A stretch of 5,454 bases of DNA. It comes from Chitinophaga pinensis (GTDB taxonomy: Bacteria; Bacteroidota; Bacteroidia; Chitinophagales; Chitinophagaceae). Of the stretch, positions 1 through 5,454 are shown piece after piece (within the stretch, counting starts at the first letter, position 1; the number at the start of each line of letters is the position of its first letter). A program made the translations under genes and the position numbers. Location of the stretch: NCBI GenBank assembly GCA_945872805.1, contig CAMCBE010000159.1, positions 1 through 5,454 on the forward strand. The letters are read 5' to 3'. The notes below the pieces were generated by a model. That model did no database searches. It had not been told where the DNA came from and worked only from the letters and a program-made list of their open reading frames with translations.

Positions 1-368
1 ATAATGACCTCCTAGCAGAAAACTTAATGGATGATGGAAATAAAATATGGATTATTGATTACGAATATGCTGGACAGAATGAAGCATCATTTGAAATTGG
101 AAATTTTGCCCATGAGGTCGGATTGAATGATGAGCAATTAAATGAGTTCTGCCTCCATTATTGGAAAGAGAACGTCAAACAAAAAGTGGCTCGTGCCAAA
201 GCATGGTCGATTATAGCACGATACGGATGGGTATTGTGGGCCTCTATTCAAGATGCAACTTCATCCATAACGTTTGATTACAAATCCTGGGGAATGAAAA
301 AATGGAATAGTGTACTTCCTGAATTACAAGGAGAAGTTTATTATGAAATACTAAAAAAACTTAAATAA
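1..368 (+). CDS. Choline/ethanolamine kinase-like phosphotransferase, C-terminal part (5' end outside window)
   Basis: The reading frame is open from the left edge (first full codon at base 3), so the ATG at 27 is internal and not the start. The first visible residues, NDLLAEN, form the catalytic loop of the choline kinase/APH fold (HxDxxxxN). The split codon at the edge ends in AT, which fits the expected His (CAT). Next comes IDYEYAG, the metal-binding DFG equivalent in its choline-kinase form. Further on, WASIQDATSSITFDY matches the C-terminal pattern of choline kinases (W-x-x-x-Q-x-x-x-S-x-I-x-FDY). Members phosphorylate choline, ethanolamine or similar small alcohols with ATP in the cytoplasm. 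The substrate here is not determined, and a more general aminoglycoside-phosphotransferase-like kinase is the alternative. Probably about two thirds of the protein, including the N-lobe, is missing. The gene ends TAA 9 bp before the dehydrogenase gene, which suggests one transcript. Confidence 0.85.
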   Translation, partial: NDLLAENLMDDGNKIWIIDYEYAGQNEASFEIGNFAHEVGLNDEQLNEFCLHYWKENVKQKVARAKAWSIIARYGWVLWASIQDATSSITFDYKSWGMKKWNSVLPELQGEVYYEILKKLK

Positions 369-377
369 ATTTAATGC

Positions 378-2822
378 ATGAATAATTTACCTGAACGCGC
401 AAAGATTGTCATTATTGGAGGTGGTGTAGCTGGTGCTTCTATAGCCTATCATCTTGCCGAAAGAGGAGAAACAGATGTAGTAATTTTAGAGCGAAGCGAA
501 CTTACAAGTGGATCAACATTTCACTCTGCAGGATTGGTAGGACAATTAAGGGGATCAGTATCACTAACATCCATGATGATGTATAGTGCTTCTTTATATA
601 GAAAATTAGCAGGCAACCCAGATACTGATCCAGGTTGGGTAGAATGTGGCGGAATTAGATTGGCTTGCACACCTGAACGTGTACAAGAGCTTAAAAAGCA
701 AGTTGGATGGGCAAAGACATTTGGACTTCCATTGGAAGAAATTTCACCAAAAGAAGCTCAAGATCTTTTTCCATTGATGTCCACCGAACATGTTTTAGCC
801 GCAACCTATTTGGCAACAGACGGATACTTAGACCCAAGTCTACTTTGTAATTCATTAGCAAATGAAGCAAAAAGAATGGGTGTAAAAATATTTCAACAGA
901 CCCGCGTTCTTGCTATCAATACAATAGATAACCAAGTAGTATCGGTTACTACAGATAAAGGCATTATTGAAACAAACAAAGTTGTAGCAGCTGCAGGACT
1001 TTATACTCCAGAAATAGGGAGGATGGTTGGGGTTCGAATTCCAATCATTCCAATGAGTCATCAATACCTTGTTACGACAGCATTTCGTGAAGTAGATAAA
1101 AGTACTCCGCATTTACCAACATTGCGTGACCCAGATAATCTAGTGTATTATCGTGAAGATGGTGCAGGACTTGTTATGGGTGGGTATGAGAGACAATCAG
1201 CTCCTGCATTTCTAAATGATGAACTACTTGATCAAGTACCATATGATTTCAATGGAAAATTATTAACAGAAGATTGGAGTAGACTGGAAGAAATTGCTGT
1301 CAACTCTGCCATGCGAGTACCTGCTATGGAACATGCCCCAATTCGAAAAATAATAAACGGGCCCGAGGCCTTTACACCAGATAATGAGTTTTGTATGGGC
1401 GAATCATCTGTTAAAGGATTTTTCGTAGCCGCTGGATTTTGTGCACATGGTATTGCCGCAGCAGGTGGAGTTGGACGTGAAATGGCAGCATGGCTATTAG
1501 ATGGCTCACCAACGATGGACCTTTGGGAAATGGATATCAGAAGATTTGGACCTCAATATCAATCAACCTCCTACACACTAGCTAAGGTTGTAGAAAATTA
1601 TGAATCATACTATGACATTCGTTATCCAGGAGATGATCGAAAAGCAGGCAGACCATTAAAAATGAGTTCGGTCTACGATTGGCATAAGGAACATCAAGCG
1701 GTATTTGGAGAAAAATCAGGTTGGGAAAGAGTGAACTATTATACATCCAATGAAGACAATTCTTATGAATCATTAAGACCAGCTGGTTGGGCAGGAAAAA
1801 ACTGGAATACTGCAATTGTTACAGAAGCATTGGCAACCAGAAATAAAATTGGGCTATATGATGAATCATCCTTTTCAAAAATTGAAATCAGTGGTTCAGG
1901 TGCTCCAGCATTTTTAGAGTACCTATGTGCGAATAACATCAACAAAGGCCCTGGGCATGTTACCTATACACAAATGTTGAATGAACATGGAGGTATTGAA
2001 AGTGATGTAACCATTACACAAATTGATACAAATACCTTTAGGATGATATCGGGAACTTCCTTGAATAGTCATGATATGGCATGGCTAAAAGATCATCTTC
2101 CTAAAGACGGATCAGTTGTATTAAAAGATGTAACAGCCTCACTTACTTGCTTTGGAATTTGGGGACCATTATCAAGAGAAATGTTGAGTAAACTGACCGA
2201 CCAAGATTTATCAACTGAGGCAATGCCTTTTCTCTCCATGAGAGAAACTAGCATAGGAAATATTAAAGTGCAGTTGGTGCGTGTAACCTTTGTAGGTGAA
2301 CTGGGATATGAGATCTATGCTGATGTATCAAATGGCTTGGCACTTTGGGAACGACTTTGGACTTCAGGTCAACCTTATGGAATAGTATCATGTGGTTATA
2401 AAGCCATTGATTCATTGAGGTCCGAAAAAGGCTATCTCTATTGGGGATCAGATATTAGTCCCGATGAAAAACCAAATGAAGCTGGCTTGAATTTCGCTAT
2501 AGCAAAAACTAAAAATTTTATTGGCAAGGAAGCATTAATGAAACATGTTCCAACCAAAAAACTAGTTACACTTATATTAGATGATCCTAGATCTATTGTA
2601 TTGAGCAATGAACCTGTTAGTGTACATGGTAAAATTGTTGGTCGTGTTACTTCTGGATCTTATGGAGTTGCAGTTGAATCATCCATTGCATTTGCCTACT
2701 TACCCCTTGAGCTTACTACAGAAGGAACTGAAGCAGAAGTATTGGTGTTTGGAAATTGGATAAAGGCCATCATCAAGAAAAGCCCATTATATGACCCTAA
2801 GGGAGTAAAAGTTAAAACTTGA
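378..2822 (+). CDS. FAD-dependent dimethylglycine/sarcosine dehydrogenase family protein (DAO + GcvT domains)
   Basis: A complete 814-residue protein, the usual length for this family. Domains in order: an FAD-binding DAO-type oxidoreductase (about 9-385) with the dinucleotide motif GGGVAG at 14-19; a linker resembling FAO_M (about 385-440); a GcvT-like folate-binding domain (about 445-700); and a GcvT C-terminal barrel (about 715-805). His49 in GSTFHSAGL aligns with the histidine that carries covalent FAD in dimethylglycine dehydrogenase. Asp543 in GGIESDVT and the block SLRSEKGYLYWG (679-690) are typical of the folate half. Family members oxidatively remove an N-methyl group from dimethylglycine or sarcosine and pass it to tetrahydrofolate as 5,10-methylene-THF; electrons go to an acceptor not visible here. 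Which methylglycine is used cannot be read from the sequence. The start is secure: an in-frame TAA lies at 372-374 and the FAD motif follows closely. No clear Shine-Dalgarno is seen. Probably co-transcribed with the upstream kinase-like gene. Confidence 0.93.
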   Translation: MNNLPERAKIVIIGGGVAGASIAYHLAERGETDVVILERSELTSGSTFHSAGLVGQLRGSVSLTSMMMYSASLYRKLAGNPDTDPGWVECGGIRLACTPERVQELKKQVGWAKTFGLPLEEISPKEAQDLFPLMSTEHVLAATYLATDGYLDPSLLCNSLANEAKRMGVKIFQQTRVLAINTIDNQVVSVTTDKGIIETNKVVAAAGLYTPEIGRMVGVRIPIIPMSHQYLVTTAFREVDKSTPHLPTLRDPDNLVYYREDGAGLVMGGYERQSAPAFLNDELLDQVPYDFNGKLLTEDWSRLEEIAVNSAMRVPAMEHAPIRKIINGPEAFTPDNEFCMGESSVKGFFVAAGFCAHGIAAAGGVGREMAAWLLDGSPTMDLWEMDIRRFGPQYQSTSYTLAKVVENYESYYDIRYPGDDRKAGRPLKMSSVYDWHKEHQAVFGEKSGWERVNYYTSNEDNSYESLRPAGWAGKNWNTAIVTEALATRNKIGLYDESSFSKIEISGSGAPAFLEYLCANNINKGPGHVTYTQMLNEHGGIESDVTITQIDTNTFRMISGTSLNSHDMAWLKDHLPKDGSVVLKDVTASLTCFGIWGPLSREMLSKLTDQDLSTEAMPFLSMRETSIGNIKVQLVRVTFVGELGYEIYADVSNGLALWERLWTSGQPYGIVSCGYKAIDSLRSEKGYLYWGSDISPDEKPNEAGLNFAIAKTKNFIGKEALMKHVPTKKLVTLILDDPRSIVLSNEPVSVHGKIVGRVTSGSYGVAVESSIAFAYLPLELTTEGTEAEVLVFGNWIKAIIKKSPLYDPKGVKVKT

Positions 2823-2852
2823 TTTGATCAATGTATGCGGTCAAATTGTTTT
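2820..2852 (+). terminator. Possible shared terminator hairpin between convergent genes
   Basis: ATTTGATC (2822-2829) can pair with GGTCAAAT (2839-2846) around a 9-base loop, giving 8 pairs including one G-U, followed on the + strand by TTGTTTT. The stem overlaps the TGA stop of the dehydrogenase gene (2820-2822) and the stop of the permease gene on the other strand (2841-2843). Read on the - strand, the G-U pair becomes a C-A mismatch, but a short T run (AAGTTTTAAC) also follows, so weaker termination in that direction is possible. The stem is AT-rich and the T tract is interrupted, so this is a moderate call from sequence alone. Confidence 0.45.
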
Positions 2853-4415
2853 AACTGGCCCTTTGAACCAAAATTTAACGGAGAGCTGCCACCATATCCA
2901 TAAACAAATCAAAATAAAACCGACGAGTATAGGTGCATAGTTAACAGCCAACCAAGTAAACTCTTTATTCCAAGGGATAGCAGCAGGTTCAAAGGGTAAA
3001 ATAAAATAACATGAGATGATCACAATTTCACTAATGGCAATGAGGTTCATCCATTTGTATTTTTTACCCAAAGTCCATTCTCCAGCAACAAATTTATTTC
3101 CTGCTTTCCACCTTAACCAAATTGGAATTAAAAAAGCGAGGTACAATCCAATAACACCAACAGAAACAACTGCATAAAACGCTGTGGGTATTCCTCGAGG
3201 GCTTTCCCATAAAGCGGGAAGGGTGATAATGATTCCAGCTAAAGCAGAACAACAAACTGCGTAAACGGGTACTTGGTTTTTATTGACTTTAGCCCAATAT
3301 GCATGGCCTGGCACTACCCTATCCCTCGAAAATGCAAACATCATACGAGAGCATGAAGTCAGACAAGCAATCCCACAAAAAAATTGACCTACCGTAGAAA
3401 GTACGAGCACTAATTTGAACATAGCGGGCGATAAGGCATTACTTAGTATGGCAATAACTGAGCCCCCGCCATATGGATTAATCTTTAAATCAAAAGAGCT
3501 TACTATTTCAGGCTTTGTTGCAACATATAAAAAAGAAAGCAAAAGGATATATCCTCCAACAGCAGAATAAAAAATAGACTTCCAAATTCCTTTTGCCGCT
3601 GTTAATGAAGCGCCTTTAGTTTCCTCTGAGAGATGAGCTGATGCATCGTATCCAGTAATGGTGTACTGTGTTAATAAAAATCCTAAAGGCAATACAAAAA
3701 ACCAATACATGTTACTTCCTTCAAAACCAGAATTATTAACCCGCTCAGTAAACATCCAATGAATACTCTGATGTTCAGTTGATGTAAAAACTAATATGAA
3801 AATTATTAGTGCCGCTCCAACAACATGCCACCAAACAGAGATATTATTAAAAATAGCTTGTACTTGGCTACTAAACGTATTCAATGATGTAATTAATATC
3901 ATTAATATGATAAACCAAAAAAATTGTTGATTGATGTAATTCCCTTGCAAGAAATCAGTAGCATACGATAGCGAGTAGGTCCTGATGGTTATATTTAAAA
4001 AAGCAGCTCCTCCATATACAACTGAGGCTGTGACAGCCAGAAGACCTATTAGATTTAGCCACCCCGTAAAGAACCCCGCTTTGGGTCCTCCTAATTTCGA
4101 TGCCCACCAATAAATACCACCTGAGGTTGGGTAAGCCGACGCAAGTTCAGCCATACATAAACCTATTATCAAAATAAATAATGATATCAAAGGCCATCCA
4201 ATAGATATAGCAATGGGGCCTCCGTTATTCCATGCTTGGGCAAAGGTGGTAAAACATCCTGTAAGGATTGATATAACAGAGAAAGAAATAGCAAAATTCG
4301 AAAAGCCTGACCAAGTTCTACTAAGTTCTTGTTTGTAGCCAAGTGAAGCCAGTAACTTTTCATCTTTAGAATTCGAACCAACTTCAGGATTACTATTTTT
4401 CGTATGTATTCTCAT
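2841..4415 (-). CDS. APC-superfamily amino acid/choline-type permease, 12 membrane helices
   Basis: A 524-residue integral membrane transporter. A polar N-terminus of about 35 residues leads into LASLGYKQELSRTWSGFSNF (22-41), the typical opening of the amino acid/choline transporter (ACT) branch of the APC superfamily. Hydrophobic helices are visible near residues 40-58, 67-89, 115-140, 165-185, 192-211, 238-255, 279-299, 331-355, 383-400, 408-430, 457-474 and 491-510. Family signatures include HLSEETKGAS (261-270) and SRMMFAFSRDRVVPG (356-370). Relatives carry choline, GABA or other amino acids across the cytoplasmic membrane by secondary transport; the substrate here is unknown. The nearby methylglycine dehydrogenase and choline-kinase-like genes make a quaternary amine or amino acid plausible. 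I chose the ATG at 4413-4415; a longer reading from TTG at 4443-4445 would add ten residues and has no ribosome-site support. The gene lies 54 bp downstream of the DUF1501 gene on the same strand. Confidence 0.9.
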   Translation of the reverse strand: MRIHTKNSNPEVGSNSKDEKLLASLGYKQELSRTWSGFSNFAISFSVISILTGCFTTFAQAWNNGGPIAISIGWPLISLFILIIGLCMAELASAYPTSGGIYWWASKLGGPKAGFFTGWLNLIGLLAVTASVVYGGAAFLNITIRTYSLSYATDFLQGNYINQQFFWFIILMILITSLNTFSSQVQAIFNNISVWWHVVGAALIIFILVFTSTEHQSIHWMFTERVNNSGFEGSNMYWFFVLPLGFLLTQYTITGYDASAHLSEETKGASLTAAKGIWKSIFYSAVGGYILLLSFLYVATKPEIVSSFDLKINPYGGGSVIAILSNALSPAMFKLVLVLSTVGQFFCGIACLTSCSRMMFAFSRDRVVPGHAYWAKVNKNQVPVYAVCCSALAGIIITLPALWESPRGIPTAFYAVVSVGVIGLYLAFLIPIWLRWKAGNKFVAGEWTLGKKYKWMNLIAISEIVIISCYFILPFEPAAIPWNKEFTWLAVNYAPILVGFILICLWIWWQLSVKFWFKGPVKTI

Positions 4416-4469
4416 CTTGCTAAAGATACTAGATTTCAATATCAAGAATAAGATAAATGAATATTAAAC

Positions 4470-5454
4470 TTATCCAAACAATTCCATCACGGCTTTGCCT
4501 TTACCATCTGGAGTAGTATAGAATGGTCTTTTCTCAACTAGATAATGTGTTTGTGGATCAATACCCAATGCATGATAAATGGTTTGATGAACCTCATCAA
4601 TAACTATTGGGTTTTCAATTGTTTTACAAGGACGTTCATCTGCCGTTTTACCATATACATTTCCCTTCTTAATACCACCTCCAAACATTAACATAGAACA
4701 TCCGTCAGTAAAATGACGATGCATACCATAATGCTTAAGCTCTTCAATTACATTGGGTTGTTCAACTTGTTCTTGAACTTTAAGTTCAGGCCTTCCTTCA
4801 ACCATCACATCCCTACTAAACTCACTAGCTAATATTACAAGCGTGCGGTCTAAATGTCCTGTTTTTTCAAGGTCTTTTATAAGCTGTGCAATGGGTCCAT
4901 CAATTTGTTTTTTCATATCTGCCAAACGAGTATGTCCATTTTCATGCGTATCCCAATTTTTAAAGGGCTCATACTCCGTTGTAACACTAATGAATCGTGC
5001 ACCTTGCTCAGTCAATCTCCGAGCCATCAAACATCCTAATCCAAACTTCCCAGTATTATAAATATCATAACTCTCTTTAGGTTCTTTACTGAGATCAAAC
5101 GCAGCGGCTTCAGGTGATTTCAATAAAACATAAGCCTGCTCCATCGAACGCTTAAGTGATTCTTTTTGATAATCACTACCATACTCTCCCATAGCCCCTT
5201 TGCTTATCAAGTCGTTATACAATTGATTTCTTTTTTCAAAACGCACCTCATTCATACCAATAGGAGGCTTAACACTTTCAAGTCCTGCCGTAGGATCAGG
5301 AATTAAAAAAGGCCCATATTCATTTCCCAGGAAACCCGCAGTATGAAATGCTTTTAGTTCCTCTCCTTCACCAACAGTGAATCGCTGACCTATGCTAACG
5401 AATGGAGGAATAACTGGATTGACTGGACCTAACTCTTTGGCTATCCAAGATCCA
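4470..5454 (-). CDS. DUF1501 (sulfatase/alkaline-phosphatase-like fold) protein, N-terminus outside window
   Basis: The frame stays open past the ATG at 5253-5255 to the right edge, and the extra 66 codons are clearly family sequence (SWIAKELGP, PPFVSIGQ, FHTAGFLGNEYGPF), so that ATG is internal. About 327 residues are visible; relatives usually have 400-490, so roughly the first quarter is missing, including any export signal. Visible landmarks, counted from the edge, are WDTHENG (167-173), a D-G-P-I-x-x-L-I-x-D-L-E helix, TLVILASEFSRD (204-215), HYGMHRHF (241-248), FGGGIKKGNVYGKT (257-270) and VHQTIYHALGIDP (288-300). These match DUF1501, a family related to the alkaline phosphatase/sulfatase superfamily and often exported; no reaction is established. 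EFSRD and GMHRHF replace the commoner EFGRTP and GRDH forms, as in a distinct DUF1501 subgroup. It ends TAA. The permease follows on the same strand, so co-transcription is possible, but a shared function is not evident. Confidence 0.9.
   Translation of the reverse strand, partial: GSWIAKELGPVNPVIPPFVSIGQRFTVGEGEELKAFHTAGFLGNEYGPFLIPDPTAGLESVKPPIGMNEVRFEKRNQLYNDLISKGAMGEYGSDYQKESLKRSMEQAYVLLKSPEAAAFDLSKEPKESYDIYNTGKFGLGCLMARRLTEQGARFISVTTEYEPFKNWDTHENGHTRLADMKKQIDGPIAQLIKDLEKTGHLDRTLVILASEFSRDVMVEGRPELKVQEQVEQPNVIEELKHYGMHRHFTDGCSMLMFGGGIKKGNVYGKTADERPCKTIENPIVIDEVHQTIYHALGIDPQTHYLVEKRPFYTTPDGKGKAVMELFG

Noticed and set aside
27..29. ATG at 27 as the start of a short 113-residue gene
   Set aside because: The frame is open to the left edge, and the codons before it encode the conserved NDLLAEN catalytic loop, so this Met is internal to a larger gene.
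374..385. ATG at 374, just before the dehydrogenase start
   Set aside because: It reads only Met-His-Glu and then TAA. It could be a chance tiny leader, but nothing supports translation; the FAD motif demands the frame starting at 378.
855..1945. Three antisense open frames (855-1112, 1582-1815, 1763-1945) inside the dehydrogenase gene
   Set aside because: They are short, low in complexity of recognisable motifs, and lie opposite strongly conserved coding sequence; they are shadows of the real gene.
4187..4381. 64-codon open frame on the - strand within the permease gene
   Set aside because: It is an out-of-frame shadow of the N-terminal permease helices, with no family features of its own.
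4421..4428. TATCTTTA on the - strand as a Bacteroidota-type -7 promoter box (TAnnTTTG) for the permease
   Set aside because: It matches five of six fixed bases, but it lies only five bases before the ATG and has no well-spaced -33 TTTG element; in AT-rich DNA such matches are common.
4448..4473. ATAAG/CTTAT inverted repeat between the DUF1501 and permease genes as a terminator
   Set aside because: Only five AT-rich pairs around a 16-base loop, so a stable hairpin is unlikely.
4843..5061. Two overlapping + strand open frames opposite the DUF1501 gene
   Set aside because: The opposite strand carries conserved DUF1501 motifs throughout this stretch, and the + strand translations show no recognisable domain.
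5253..5255. ATG at 5255 as the start of the DUF1501 gene
   Set aside because: A further 66 uninterrupted codons up to the right edge encode typical DUF1501 sequence, so the true start lies outside the window.

Overview
The window is AT-rich and gene-dense. It holds four protein-coding genes, two of them cut by the window edges, and no RNA gene, CRISPR array, insertion sequence or long repeat that I can recognise. The starts lack clear Shine-Dalgarno sequences, base use is A/T-rich, and a DUF1501 protein sits beside ordinary metabolic genes. This suggests a Bacteroidota-type organism, possibly marine or environmental. Other DUF1501-rich phyla (Rhodothermota/Balneolota, Planctomycetota, Verrucomicrobiota) are not excluded, and the assignment is inference, not proof.

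Layout. On the + strand, the C-terminal part of a choline/ethanolamine-kinase-like phosphotransferase (1-368) is followed after 9 bp by a complete 814-residue flavoprotein of the dimethylglycine/sarcosine dehydrogenase family (378-2822). On the - strand, a DUF1501 protein running off the right edge (4470-5454) is followed by a 12-helix amino acid/choline-type APC permease (2841-4415). The two gene pairs converge, with only 18 bp between the stop codons. A small stem-loop overlaps both stops and may serve as a shared terminator.

How the genes may work together. A choline-kinase-like enzyme, a demethylating dehydrogenase that feeds one-carbon units to tetrahydrofolate, and a permease from the APC branch that includes choline and GABA carriers suggest uptake and use of choline, glycine betaine or N-methylated glycines. 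This is inference from family membership and proximity; substrates cannot be read from the sequence. The DUF1501 protein has no obvious role in that pathway, although it lies just upstream of the permease on the same strand. Overall this looks like a catabolic neighbourhood built from known families. I found no convincing new system.
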